Below, in pieces: positions 10,435 to 22,370 of a DNA stretch of 64,000 nt. Below the pieces are notes generated by a model, which did not search any database, was not told where the DNA came from, and saw only the letters and a program-made list of their open reading frames with translations. The translations under genes were made by a program, and so were the position numbers. Within the stretch, counting starts at the first letter, position 1, and every line of letters starts with the position of its first letter. Source of the stretch: Isoetes taiwanensis (Eukaryota; Streptophyta; Lycopodiopsida; Isoetales; Isoetaceae); NCBI GenBank assembly GCA_021234155.1, contig JAJEKV010000023.1, forward strand, positions 7,416,009 through 7,480,008. The letters are read 5' to 3'.

Positions 10435-10926
10435 AAAGGTGGGAAAGGATGGATTTTAGAATTTGAAGATAGGAAACATTGGAGTGTGTTCAAAATGATG
10501 CATGAGGAATGCTTTCAGAGGAATGCTAGAGCTGCATGTATTCGGCATATACCTGTTCCTTGTTTTCAGCCCGTTGAAGATTATTTTACAAGGATGCCCC
10601 CATCTACTTTTGCAAGACCTGCCTACAGATATAATAGATATTCTGAAGCAGATTCAGATATGGGTTCAAGCAGTCGGATTCTTTATGATATGGATAGTGA
10701 AGATGAGGAATGGTTGACCCAGTCCTGCAGCGGCGATGAAAATATGCTGCCTAACGTCTTGGAGCTTACGTTCGAGCAGATTGTAGATAGGTTGGAGAAA
10801 GCTGCTCATGTGCAGCAAAATGATGTTTTATCTGCAGATGCAGCAATGGAGCTTTGTGAAGGTCTTGCCTCATTGGAAGTTGTGGGGAGGGTTTATGCCC
10901 ATTGGTTGATTCTCACTATGACATAA
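10435..10926 (+). pseudogene. Enhancer-of-polycomb-like (EPL) exon fragment
   Basis: Plant EPL proteins are nuclear chromatin factors related to the EPC subunit of NuA4-type acetyltransferase complexes. After an acceptor-like GATGTAG, the frame opens KGGKGWILEFEDRKHW, then MHEECFQRNARAA, IRHIPVP, SSRILYDMDSEDEEWL and LEKAAHVQQNDVLSADAA, and reaches VYAHW. This is the conserved EPL core block. It ends at a stop (10924-10926) soon after VYAHW, where family members continue. No upstream tudor-like or downstream exons were found. It is an isolated exon inside the Pack-type element, opposite in strand to the enolase exons and preceded by an R2 repeat. Confidence 0.75.
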
Positions 10927-11364
10927 AATGTGGTTTATACGTTTTAATTTGTTCTATTTTTCTTGCTAATTGTTGTAGAATGTTGCATTGCATATAGTCC
11001 TCAAATTTCAGATAAAAGGAAATGAGATATTACGTGATTACAATGTTTCTAGCATTAAGAGTTGCCTCCTATGAATATGTTAGTTTCAACGAGTCTCAGA
11101 TGTGTTTTCTTTTAGAAAACACACCCATATTGAATGTTTGTTTTTTGATATACTACTTTTATAATCTTCATTGACTAAATAATATGCTTCTTTAGCGAAT
11201 GTAATTAAATTACATTATGCTATAATATTAGAGTTTCTTAGGCTTCATATTATTATTTGTTTTTTTTTTTCATAATGCTACATATTGGATATTCCTACAT
11301 GTTTTACATCCGATATATTATTAATTATAAAATATAACATCAACTCATCCAAGTGTTTAGTGAC
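10927..11364. other. AT-rich, no gene
   Basis: Very AT-rich DNA between the EPL exon and the foldback element; no coding, RNA or repeat feature recognised. Confidence 0.6.
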
Positions 11365-11815
11365 GACGTTTGTTTTTGCCCCGAAGGGGCAAAATTTTTT
11401 TTTAAACCTATAACAAAAACCATTACATTACACGCCTTTATATTAAATCCCCCTTCAAACCCCCTTTGGTTAGGGTGCATATTCACACGGGGGGTGGCTC
11501 CGGGCAGCGAGAGCCCCTATAATTATGTTTTGTACGTACAAAATCAACATCATATAGTATAATGCCTGAAATCTTATAGTATTTTGCAACTTTTGTTATA
11601 CAGTATAGCAAATTCCATACATTCATACCCCACAAACGAGGAACTTTGTGTACGGTGTAGATTACGGAATTAGGAGTGAATATGCCTATCCGACAGCTCT
11701 CATTGCCCGGAGTCACCCCCCGTGTGAATATGCACCCTAACCAAAGGGGGTTTGAAGGGGGATTTAATATAAAGGCGTGTAATGTAATGGTTTTTGTTAT
11801 AGGTTTAAGCAATTA
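11365..11815. mobile_element. R1 foldback element, copy 2
   Basis: Arms at about 11404-11515 and 11690-11805 are inverted copies; the loop resembles copy 1 (CTTATAGTATTTTGCAA, CATACCCCACAAACGAGGA). The left end carries a perfect hairpin TTTTGCCCC-GAA-GGGGCAAAA (11374-11394) followed by about ten T. It is inserted in an enolase intron. Confidence 0.8.
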
Positions 11816-12178
11816 ACCTGGTAGGAATTTTGATTGATACCTGGTAAAGTGGAATTTTGTTTATAGCTGCCCCAACTCTACAAATGGCTAGAGACACTGC
11901 TAAGATGGCATTGGCACCCAGCTGAGAAAGAACATCAAACAATAAGCTTCAAGATACTAACATTACAAATTCACATAACCACCATTATTCAAAGCCTACC
12001 TTTTGCTTGCACCACCCCCACTCGTTTTGAGTACCATCTAATTCACGAACCATTAAGTTATCAAGTCCAACTTGATCTGTTGGGTTCTGCATGTGCACAA
12101 AGCGTAAATATTGCACTTTACAAAGCTTTCTTAAACCTTATTGCAGCTTGATTACCTTCCCAATAAGAGCTGCGCACA

Positions 12179-12846
12179 TTGATTGAGGATAGCAGGAATC
12201 GCCGGCAGAACCTGTACTGTTGTTTCGTGGATTTTGCAAAGGAATTCGACACAGTACCCCGCAACAAGTTATGGGACAGATTGCAGCAGCTGGGGACCCC
12301 CATGGACTTGCAGAATGCAGTATATAGGCTGTACGAGGCATGCTCAGGCCGTATCACATCAGCAACACAGCCGGTGACCAGTAGCATTGGAGTGCGTCAG
12401 GGTTGCCCTCTCTCCCCCACACTCTTTGGCCTGTACATTGATCAGTTGGAAGATTGGCTCTCTGAGCATGGAGGTGCGGGCGCACATCTCATGCATCACA
12501 CAATCCGGCAACTCATATATGCTGACGATGTCAACCTCATGGTAACTTGGCCAAAACTAGGGTGCTGCTAGTTGCATCATCCCGTCAGCCAAGGCTTCCC
12601 ACGTTCACTTACCAGGGGCAAGAGGTAGAGGTGGCTCTGACCTACAAGTACTTGGGGATTGAGTTCTTAACTACCACCCATTGGGATGCGGCTATCAGGT
12701 TGCGGGTCACGGCGGGCTGGAAAACACTATATGCCATGCAGAATGCTGACCATAAGGCGAGTTGTATGCCCGGGGTCACCAAATACATTTGTTTCGGGCC
12801 TTGGTTGAGCCGGTCCTTTTGTATGGGGGCGGTGTGGGTCCGGTGA
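12179..12846 (+). pseudogene. LINE reverse transcriptase remnant
   Basis: Frame 12179-12571 carries FVDFAKEFDTVPRNKLW, VRQGCPLSPTLFGLYID and IYADDVNLM (catalytic YADD). The thumb region resumes in a different frame from about 12550 (KTRVLLVASS, ALTYKYLGIEFL), with about 50 residues missing between. Later frames to 13620 are broken by stops. Clade as judged by motifs: L1/RTE-like plant LINE. Confidence 0.85.
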
Positions 12847-13689
12847 TATCCCTCAACACCGGAATGACTTCGATCAAAAGCGTAGGCCTTCTTGCACGGG
12901 CCCCGGGGTGAAGTCCACGCCCGCACCAGATCCTACTCCAGAAAACAGGTTTTCTACCCCTTCAACGGCTGCATTGGAATGCCATATCGCTTTACTTCCA
13001 AAAGGTGGTCGCTATGGCTGATACACGCTTGCCCCACCTTGCTTTAGGCCACGGCAATGGGTCCCCAATGCCCGAAATCTGTTGGAAAGACAAGCAAACT
13101 TCGTGGTTCTCACGCAAGGGTGTGCAGTGCAAACAGATGCATCTACAGTCGACAAAGAAAGATCAATGAGGCACTTAAACTATACCTTGATGCTACTTTC
13201 CTTCGCAAGCCGTGGGATGCGAGGCTCGACGCATGTTAAGTCGGCACACTATCGCCAGCAAGTCAATCCTAGGCTCACAAGAGGCCCACACCCGAGCATT
13301 TGTACACCCATCTACCCATGAAGAAGCCGCAGACTTATAGCTTCCATTCAAGACGGGGCACATCGCCTCCCATTGAAACAGGCGCTGGGCTCCGGGAAGC
13401 ACGAGAGCAAAGGCTTTGCGCTGTTGCCACCGTATGCCATTGAGGATGAATGTCATGCCCTCCAGATCTGCCCAGCATTTGCCCATATCCGGGAGCGATA
13501 TGTTCGACATTAGTGCCCGGCCACCGTTGCATCGCTTATTGACTACTGGCCGCTGGGTTTGTTGGGGTCGTACCTCCAGGAGGTTATGGATGCACGGACT
13601 CGTTTGTGTCCTATGGGACGGTATTGAACTGTCCTATGCAATTGTACAGTGTGCCAGCAGGCTTATTACTGCTAAGGTTTTTCCCTCGA

Positions 13690-13713
13690 AAACCCTTCGG
13701 GGCGGGGGTTTTT
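13690..13713 (+). terminator. GC hairpin plus T-run in LINE 3' region
   Basis: AAACCC and GGGTTT arms around TTCGGGGCGG, followed by TTTTTTA. A near-identical motif is at 47735-47757. Resembles a structured RNA 3' element; function not demonstrated. Confidence 0.4.
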
Positions 13714-14220
13714 TAATCCTGTCAGTAATATGCTTGCTGCTCTCTTTTTGTTTGGGTCCCATAGGTCAATTGGTCTCCGTGGATGCTAAAACCCTATTCT
13801 ATTCTATTCTAATATAGTTGTGAATGTTAGCAACAGCCTGCAAATGATAATATGAACTTTAATGACATTCCATATAAATAATCACAATGCTTATTATTTG
13901 GATGATAAACCTTTGAAATACCCTTTCCAAGGTAATCCTTTCCTCCATCTCTCAATTCAAGTGCTTCGTATATACTTGATTAACAGAGGATACATGGAGA
14001 CATGGAGAATGTAAAGGACCATATTTCCAATTTATTCATGATGAACAGTAAAAGCTCACATGAGCAACAAGCAACAATGAGCTTCCCGTTCAAAAAGGTT
14101 ATGAGATTTATACCCTACCAGTAGAAGCACCACTGGGTACAGCAGCTCTGTAAATGCATCCATCTGAAGTTGTAACACCAACCTGAATAGCAGAAGTGCA
14201 CAATGAGTTTACACATGCAT

Positions 14221-14909
<689 letters not shown>

Positions 14910-14927
14910 AGAGGTGAACCCCCCGGG
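14910..14927 (-). repeat. Right terminal inverted repeat of Pack-type element
   Basis: Exact complement of 2328-2345. It is followed after one base by TACCCACC, the right-hand target duplication, which still encodes the Y-P-P of the interrupted LINE endonuclease. Confidence 0.65.
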
Positions 14928-14928
14928 T

Positions 14929-15480
14929 TACCCACCAAACAGTGACAAACTGGAATTGCTGGACCTGGGGGAGAGTATCATGAAATGGAAGGACCAGGGG
15001 CCGATGATACTGATGGGAGACCTGATCAGGAGCAAGCACAAATCACAAGTGTAAACGAGATAAGTGGATGGATACAAACCGCGAGACCACAAGAATGGAA
15101 AAGAAGTACAGAGGACAAGGCGGAAATCAATACCAAAGGCGAGTTACTGATAGAGGTATTCACGACAGCAGGGGTCATTATAGCCAACGGGGTATAAAGA
15201 TGGAGTGGATCAGGGGAATTCATGAGTCAGAATACACATAGGAAAAGTATAGTCGATTATGTAATCTTGAACGACAAAGCCGAGGCAAACATCTCAAGCT
15301 TCATACTGGCAGATTGGCCGACTGGGAAACGGGAGAGCCATAGACTCATCCAATTGGCAATAAGGCAGGAAGAACATGCATAGACGGAAGTACCAGACAA
15401 AGAAAAAGACACAAACATGAAAATATACTTCCAGAATAAAGACACATAGACCTCCACAGAAAATGCCAGATCAGAGATGG
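14929..15480 (+). pseudogene. LINE endonuclease domain, C-terminal half
   Basis: Reads YPPNSDKLELLDLGESIMK, then GPMILMGDLI (the GDLN motif with Ile in place of Asn), IVDYVILND near 15253 and GKRESHRLIQLAI (the SDH/SHR motif) near 15330. A frameshift lies near 15050 and a stop at 15195-15197. Joins in frame to 2328. Confidence 0.7.
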
Positions 15481-15629
15481 AAAAAAGGGCGTGGGAGAAG
15501 CATGGAGCAGACGAGAATCAGGACAGGCTAAATGACATAATAGTGCAGGTGGCGACAGATATTTTTAGGAAAAAAAAAAAGACCTAGGAAGAACCAGGCA
15601 TTCAGTGCCTCAGTATGGCATGATGAGGA

Positions 15630-17720
15630 ATGCAGGGAACAGAAAAGGAGAGTCAGAGATTACAAAGGCACGAAAACATATCAAACAGAAAAGGTGGCAT
15701 ACCTAAAACTGCTGAAATTGAAACGAAACAAAAACCTATTACAGCACCAATGGGGCTAGCAGACATGCTAAAAAAGCAACCCAGGAGGTTCTGGAATGGA
15801 CTGAAGGTAAAGGGAGGGGGGAACAGAAAGCCAGAGAATACACAGCAAAATACTCGGGGAATCGAATGGGAAAAATACCTTGAAAAATTATATAAGACAG
15901 GGGCCACACCGATGCCAATACCCGCCTCACCAGAAACAAATAGGCCGTGCTTCAGCATACAGGAAGTGATGGTAGCACTACAGAAAATGTCCAATAACAA
16001 GGAACCAGATCTTTATGGACTTACCATGAAGCTATTGAAATGTGTACACATAGTAATTGGGAATCAGGTCACTGAGATATTCAATGGCATGATCAGCATG
16101 TGGCTACCAGATAGATGGACATACAACAGGGTAACACCTCTGCACAAGGATGGAGATAAGGAAGAACCAGGAAACTACAGGACGATAATGGTAAGCTCTA
16201 TCTTCGAAAGTGGTTCGGGAAGGTACTGGACAGTAAACTGAAGTACTGGCAGAGACAGAAGAGCTAAAAGCACAAGGACAAGCAGGCTTCAGACCTGAAC
16301 ACTCGACTGCAGATCACTTGGTAACCCTTCGAACATTAATAGAGCAAAGCAAATCACAGGAAAAGAAGATAATATACTGCTTTGTGGATTTCAGAAAAGC
16401 ACTCGACACTGTCCCAAGGGAAAAGTTGTTGCAGAGATTAGTAGAAATGCAGGCACCAGGAGACGTGGTAGGTCGATTGCACAGTTATACCAGAGAGTAT
16501 ATGCCAAAATGGAGCAGGAAGGACAGACAATAGATTGTGACACAAGAGTTAAACAGGGGTGTCTATTATCCCCAACACTATTTGGTATTTACATTGACGC
16601 ATTACAGGGCTTCATAGAAGAAAGGCAAGGGGATGCGGATGCCCCCACCCTGGGGGATAACTAAGGTACCTATCATGCTGTATGCTGATGACCTAGGCAT
16701 GATGGATACCAAGAACAAGGGTATGCACAGGTTATTAGGGCTACTAGATGCTTTCTGTAACAGGATAGGACTAACAGTGAACCTGGAAATAACCAAAATA
16801 GTCACATTCGGCACCAAGAGTAGACACAAACCCTTCAAGTATATGGGGGCAGAACTAGAAGAATCGGCAAAATACAAATACATGGAATATGATGCACACG
16901 GTATAGGCAAATGGTCTAAGGGAGCGGATGCCAGATTCCAGTCAGCTATCGGAAGTTACTTCAATATGAAAAACTTCTGTAACAGGAGCAGAATAATTGA
17001 TTGGGAGATCAAATGCTACATGTTTAATACAGTGGTTGCATCGACATAACTATATGGATCAGAGGCATGGGGGCCTGGCCTATCAGACAAGAAATGGGAA
17101 AAGCAAGAAGGGATTTTCAGACAATGACACAGGCAGGAATTCAGAGTGCGGTCAAACACACCACTGGCAGTCATGGTATATGAGACGGATAAGAGACCAA
17201 TGGAGGTAAAAGCCTGGAAAAGGACCATCCGATATTTGCTAAAAGACAACATGGGAGGACACACCAGAAAATTATCAACAATCGCAATCAGCAAATCGGT
17301 CAAATCACACATCGTCACAGGTAATGGATGGTTCAGGGAAGTAGCAGTATGGACTAGAGAGATGGGGATGAATCTGAGCGACCTAGTAAGTGAAGGGAAG
17401 TGGAATGAAGATTGGGCCAACATAACGACAAGAGCATGGTTACAAAAACACAGCGACCCAAAAACACTCTCGCTGAGAGAAGTCTTCAAACCAGACCAAC
17501 AGATAGGACAACAAATGTACAGAGACAGTCGATTGGGGAAAACAAGAAGAGACACCTTGGCAAGAGATTTAAGATGGGGAGCCACGATCTAAGAATCGAG
17601 AAAGACAGATGGAGGAAAGTGGAAAGGGAAAACCGAGTTTGTAGAAACTGTGACACAGGGGAGTAGAGAACGAGAACCACATGCTCAACGATTGTACAAC
17701 ATATGAAGACATCAGAAGCA
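15630..17720 (+). pseudogene. LINE reverse transcriptase and C-terminal knuckle, decayed
   Basis: Segments in order: linker and fingers (15630-16241, with TPLHKDGDKEEPGNYR), palm (16318-16533: IYCFVDFRKALDTVPREKL), VKQGCLLSPTLFGIYIDA near 16545, PIMLYADDLGMM near 16671 (catalytic YADD kept), thumb (to 17049) with FKYMGAELE, then GSEAWGPGLSDKKW. A further block 17146-17592 leads to CRNCDTGE...H.L..C near 17645. At least four frame breaks make it non-functional. Confidence 0.85.
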
Positions 17721-17972
17721 AATATATGCTTATAAGATGGGGACAACCAATGGCAAGAGCAGATACAAAAGCGGATCCAGACGCAATCAGGAAAATGATA
17801 ACTAGACACCGGGAGGTGCACAGAGAAAGAGGGCTGGTAATATGAACCATTGAAAAGGTGGGACATTAAAGCCCAAAAAAACACAGCTAAAAGCTGATGA
17901 TAATGACGCACCACCATGCGGTCATGATGCCGATTATAAGTGGGGTGCCAATATCAATAGAAAATAAGACAA

Positions 17973-17990
17973 GCCCTCCGAAAGGGCTAC
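17973..17990 (+). terminator. Hairpin in LINE 3' region
   Basis: AGCCCTCCGAAAGGGCT forms a short GC hairpin about 70 bp before the microsatellite tail, comparable in place to the hairpin of the inner LINE at 13690. Confidence 0.4.
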
Positions 17991-18045
17991 AGAGCTCGCC
18001 CATGCTACATCAGTTCGAGGGCCTCAGGGCACTAAGGACAATAAT

Positions 18046-18135
18046 TATATTCTATTCTATTCTATTGTATTGTATTGTATTCTATTCTATTCTATTCTAT
18101 TCTATTCTATTCTATTCTATTCTATTCTATTCTAT
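18046..18135 (+). repeat. (ATTCT)n microsatellite tail of LINE
   Basis: About 17 units of TATTC with three TATTG variants. The unrelated inner LINE copy also ends in the same unit (about 13790-13810), so this is the 3' tail type of this LINE group instead of poly(A). Confidence 0.85.
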
Positions 18136-21100
18136 CTAAGTGGAATGAGAATAAATCAAGAAATAAAAAGAAAGTTCTTTTGTGTATCCAAAGTATATTT
18201 GAAGTTCAAGTGGAATAAAAAAGCACCTCATAAAATTGTTGTACAAGCCATGTCTACTATGTCACTCCAATGGAATGTTAAATTTATTGACATGATTGAA
18301 AAAATTTATTGACAGGATTGAAAATTCATTGGATGAGCATACAATATATCCACAAATCGCTACACACATAGTTGAGCAAACACACACTGTCATGTAAAAC
18401 AAAAGATATAGTACCATGTAGACCCACTTCCAGCATTCCAATACAATCTATTAAATTTATTGGCACTATCTGAAGATGTTATCAACATTTGAATGTAGCT
18501 AAGGTGGCAAAATTAACTTAATTAATTAATTTAATTTTAGCCTAGCTAACTTTAACCCTTTTGGTTTATTTTATAATGGCTAATGTATCCTTACGTACTC
18601 ATGATGACGTATCACATATAGTGTATAAATACATGGATCGTCATACGATGGCAATGGTGCGACACACTGATTCAGTGTCATTGCATGAGAAGATATGGTT
18701 TCCTTTATCAGTCTTGATAATTTAGGATTTTCTAGTTCGGCTACTTTTTTGGTTTTTTTTAAAGCTTACTCTTCTAAGGTTTTAAGATACTTGGCAGTCG
18801 AAAAAATTTCTCAACTTTTCGAAAATCGGAAGGAAGATTCAGTTGGTTTTTCAGGCTCCCAATTCTTTTGTTGTTCTCGATGGATCTCACAATTATTCTG
18901 TTTTTCACGGTGGTATAGATGCCACTTGCCATCTGCCAGTGCAATTTTTTTCTGCGACCAGATTGCAATCTGTTCAAAACTGGTGGGCGAGGTCTTAGCG
19001 ATCTGCATTTCCATCGCCATCTGGTGGACCGTCTTACTCTTCACTGGGAGAAGCTCAAGTTCTCTGCCTAAACTCATTCTTCTGTTTTGGCAAGCACGTA
19101 ATTCTCAAATGTATGGTGTTCCTTGATTTTTATATGCATTACTAACTTTGCATCTCTGTTATGCAGGCAGTTTAGAAAACTAGAATGCCCCATCTCATAA
19201 TTCATGGGTGCTTTTTTTAATAAGATGGATTGTGCATTTGAAATATTAATGGTGAAGCATAGATTGCTTCTGTGCAGGTATATTCAATCTTTCAAATCCT
19301 TCTACATTCCATTTTTCCATCAAGCGACATCATGAATGTTAGTCTCTCAGGGAACGTAATTTAAAATTTGCAATAGTAACTTTGTGTTTTGAGTTTTATT
19401 TGCTGTATGTACCGAGTGCGTTTCAGTTAATAATCCATTGCTTATAGTGGTGTTCTTGAGATTAAATACACTGTGATATGCATCTCTATATTGGAAAACA
19501 AGGACTTACTTGATACATAACTTGTGGATGTGCTTATAACAGATGCGTTTTCCAAGGTATCTGAGTAGTGTTTGAAAAGCAACAAATTTTAAACTGCAAT
19601 GCTTTTTCTTGCAAATGGTGTTTAGACATGATATGTGCACAATAGCTTGCATGCTATGGCAATGTTAGAGAGAACTATAGGCACGAGGAGCTTGGTCTAG
19701 AATGTCAGCAAATGAAGCTTTCAGAATGATCTACCCCTAGCCTTAATATAGACAGCAGTAGAATGTATTGGAATTTGCTCTGAGATCATTTTTCTCTCTT
19801 AACAATTTGCTTTTAGCATCTAGAGTTATTAGAAACAAATTCAGTCAATTAGGTCCCTTTTCTAGATTTTGAGCATCTTCATGATTTAGGTGGCTATTAA
19901 ATTTGCATATGGAATCAGACTGGCTAATTGCGATTCTTTCTTGCACAACAAAGTTCTTGCTTTTTCTAATGTGAACTTTTGTGAAATTCATTTTGCGAAC
20001 GTTGGAATATGGGGGTATGCTTGAATTTCTTGGGCTTTTACTTTGATGCCAGATTGTTCAAGTTTTGAAGAATCTATGTCTCAATCTTTCCTCTAGATTC
20101 TTTAAGTATCTTTTATTATTTGTATAAAGATCACTTGGCACTTGCCAGCTCAGCTTAAGATAGTATTCTTAAATATTTTACATGTTAATCTCCACCAGTA
20201 TGTTGATGTTATATTGATTTGTGTCTGGAAATGTTGGCACAACATTAGCTTCAGATATTGATTGAAGCCTAGAGTAAACATGGGTCGCATCCATTTAGGG
20301 TATCTTCTTACAAAAGTGTATATTTCTGGATGATGTTCCATTCACGCTTCAAAAATTGGAGGAAATACAGTTTAAAATGATCTTCAAATTTCATATATAA
20401 GATGCAGAAAGCAACAAGTCTTTGCAGATTTGCTTACAGCACTACTTTAAAATGATATGCATTGAAGAAGACTGTTGTACAAGTGCTTTAAGTAACTTTT
20501 GATTGTTTGCTATGGTTCTACTCACAAATTGCTTTGCAGTTCAAAACGATATTCGAATTTCATATACAATTTGCGCAAAGCAACAACTGCTTGCATATTT
20601 GCTTCCATAGAAAAGGAAGGCAACGATTGATTTCTAGAATGTGTAGCTACGGCTCTAGCATACAATGTTCGCTCACTGCCTAGCTCATGGAGCTACCTCT
20701 CAGGTAATTCCCTCTTAGGTAATTCCTTTGTCTGAGGTAATTTTGTTTTTGCCTTCTTGGTCTTAAAACGTTTATGCATTCTTCTGTCATTTTTAAAACT
20801 TGCTAGAGAATGCAAAATGGAGTGCATCATCACTGCAATTTTCCTCTACATAGTTGCAGTGACAATTTAACAGGTGTAGATATATGAGCAGGGGGCAATA
20901 AGATACTAAATCAGAGAAGTGCATTCCGTTCTTATCCAGCAAACACCTACACTATGGCACGTCTTCGCAGCCTCATCTCAACATGCAAGATATGCCAACT
21001 GAATTGTTTATCAATAGGCGAATATTCTGATATGATGGCCATTTATTCGACGATATCTTTCTTCTTTATATATGTATGAGTCGTTATTGTTAGTTCGAAC

Positions 21101-21483
21101 TGTTAGGAGCTACAAAGTATTTTTGCCGATGTTGGTATTTGATATCACAACTGAGCTTCAATGCGTCAGAGCGAAGGGATATAATACAAATTTCTTGGGC
21201 TTCCTGCACATAGATTAATAATTTGGCTTGCTGAAATATGATATATATTAATGGTGCAATTGCGGTTATAGAGCCTATAATAAAGGCACATCACTTAGGG
21301 AGGCGCATGTGCGTAGCAAGGTTGTTCCAACACTTTTCATCAATATACTCCAAAGTACTATCTTAACAGCAAGACATTGCATTTTCTATGTACTCTAATA
21401 CATTGATTGAACATCTCGAAAGTGTTTTATTTATCCTACATTTAAAACTGTTATGTTATATAATTTCAATTGGAGCTGCATTT
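18136..21483. other. Intergenic, no supported gene
   Basis: T-rich DNA. A TATA-like GTATAAATAC at about 18623 with TGACGTATCA upstream (about 18606) looks promoter-like, followed by a 143-codon open frame (18695-19126) with no recognisable domain; a minus-strand frame is open over the same stretch. Two diverged direct repeats occur at 20361-20430 and 20540-20610 (share AAATTTCATATA and GCAAAGCAACAA-like blocks). Confidence 0.4.
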
Positions 21484-21620
21484 TTTGGGTTGCCCCTAGG
21501 GGGGCAAACCCTCGTTTATGTGGGTATGTGGGCATATTCAGGTATATGCCAGCATATGCCTAGCATATGCTGGTGACTGCTCAAAACTGGCTGCTGCCTG
21601 TAAACTCTCGGTCATCCACC
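21484..21620 (+). repeat. R3 dispersed repeat, copy 1
   Basis: Starts GGGTTGCCCCTAGGGGGGCA, a GC palindrome, followed by AAACCCTCGTTTATGTGGG and a core of alternating TATGC/CATATGC and then GGTGACTGCTC...CCTGTAAACT. Other copies: 44241, 49302 and 49989, all on the plus strand. It is followed by a DET2-like fragment. Confidence 0.75.
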
Positions 21621-21889
21621 CCATTCCTTCGCAGGCGTGGCTATGGCGCAGCTGGACCCTTCTTCTTCTTCCAAGCATTTTCCTCTGGCTTCCAAGAGAA
21701 ACCTCTTCCTCGGTTAATCCAGATGTAGGAGTTATTGTTTTGTAGCAAGTTGTCTTAAGATGCCCCAGATTTTCCAGGCCGCAGTCCAGAATGCTAGATG
21801 CAGCAGATGAGCATCATGCTGTGAGCAGACGAAAATATAGCCTTATTTTTTAGCCCTAGTCGGAGACGCCGGAGTAGAAGCAGTCTGTA

Positions 21890-22370
21890 ATGGACAGGTA
21901 TTGGGCATTCCTATGGAGCGAGTATCTGATGGCGCTGATATGTTTTCCTCTTCTCAACAAAGTCACAGCTCCTTACGGGCAGCATTCTTCGTCTTCTTGG
22001 GGACCTTCAATGGCAGTCAGAGATGGTTGGGTTCTTATGGAAAGCCCTGCGCTTTGGGGCAGTTTCATCTTCTTTTCAACAGGCCAGCATTCTTCTAAGC
22101 TTGTCCCCATCCGTAACGGTCCTATACTGTGCCAATAGGATACTTGTTCAGGTATGTCAGTTGCCCTAATTATTTTGGGGAAATTCTGGAATGGTTTGGC
22201 TGGGCCATTTTAACCTGGTCCTTTGCCGGACTTGGCTTCTTCTTGATCACTACTGCAAATCTTATCCCAAGAGCTCTGTCTAACCACCGCTGGTATTTAA
22301 AAAAAAATTCCTGACTACCCCAAATAAAGAAAGGCTGTATTGCCTTTTTTGTTGTAGCCTGAAAACTGAA
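21890..22370 (+). pseudogene. DET2-like steroid 5-alpha-reductase, internally deleted
   Basis: DET2 reduces the delta-4 steroid in brassinosteroid synthesis, in the ER membrane. N-terminal part 21890-22135 starts ATG and reads NKVTAPYGQH, SSSSWGPSMA, WVLMESPALW. It runs directly into the last exon at 22139 (acceptor CCAATAG): YVSCPNYFGEILEWFGWA, then FFLITTANLIPRALSNHRW. Roughly 110 central residues are missing and the two parts are in different frames. The last exon also has a frame slip in an A-run near 22301, after which KERLYCLFC replaces the family's R-K-A-V-x-P-F end. It is a rearranged gene copy, preceded by R3. Confidence 0.8.

Larger units (their letters stand above)
12177..13810 (+). 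mobile_element. 5'-truncated LINE inserted in an enolase exon
   Basis: Begins inside the reverse transcriptase and ends with three to four ATTCT units. It splits an enolase exon exactly: 27 nt of exon at 13837-13811 and 21 nt at 12176-12156 rejoin as a 16-codon exon. Coding remnants: RT fingers/palm (YCCFVDFAKEFDTV, RQGCPLSPTLFGLY, LIYADD near 12519), a frameshift and deletion after YADD, then KYLGIEF, and a C-terminal zinc-knuckle-like block (ECHALQICPAFAHIRERY near 13450). A 3' hairpin lies at 13690-13713. No clear target duplication. Confidence 0.85.
2750..14182 (-). pseudogene. Enolase gene fragment, seven exons, disrupted
   Basis: Glycolytic enolase (2-phosphoglycerate to phosphoenolpyruvate). 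Minus-strand exons with GT-AG borders: 14182-14119 (ends [10 protein letters not shown]), 13974-13911 ([18 protein letters not shown]), a split exon 13837-13811 plus 12176-12156 (ALIGK at its end), 12086-12000 ([14 protein letters not shown]), 11921-11841 (LGANAILAVSLAICR), 2954-2853 ([16 protein letters not shown]) and the start of the next at 2787 (EFMILPVGA). Together they encode about 160 contiguous residues of the enolase N-terminal half, without internal stops in the exons read. The first exon and the whole catalytic barrel C-terminus are missing. One base is lacking at the junction of the first two exons. The third exon is cut by a LINE, and two introns hold a foldback element and a copia element plus an R2/EPL segment. 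It is a captured, non-functional fragment that kept its introns. Confidence 0.85.
14929..18135 (+). mobile_element. Degraded LINE, 3' half
   Basis: Continuation of the LINE that breaks off at 2328: rest of the endonuclease (14929-15480), reverse transcriptase (about 15630-17100), C-terminal region with a CCHC-like knuckle (17636-17720), a 3' region with a hairpin, and an ATTCT tail. Many stops and frameshifts. Neither half overlaps the other except for the 8-bp duplication, which supports a single split element. Confidence 0.8.

Noticed and set aside
18695-19126. 143-codon frame after a TATA-like box
   Set aside because: Both strands are open, composition is T-rich, no motif. Not called as a gene.
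21484-21512. Helitron 3' end (hairpin followed by CTRR)
   Set aside because: The GC palindrome lacks the CTRR terminus at the right spacing and no matching 5' TC end was found.
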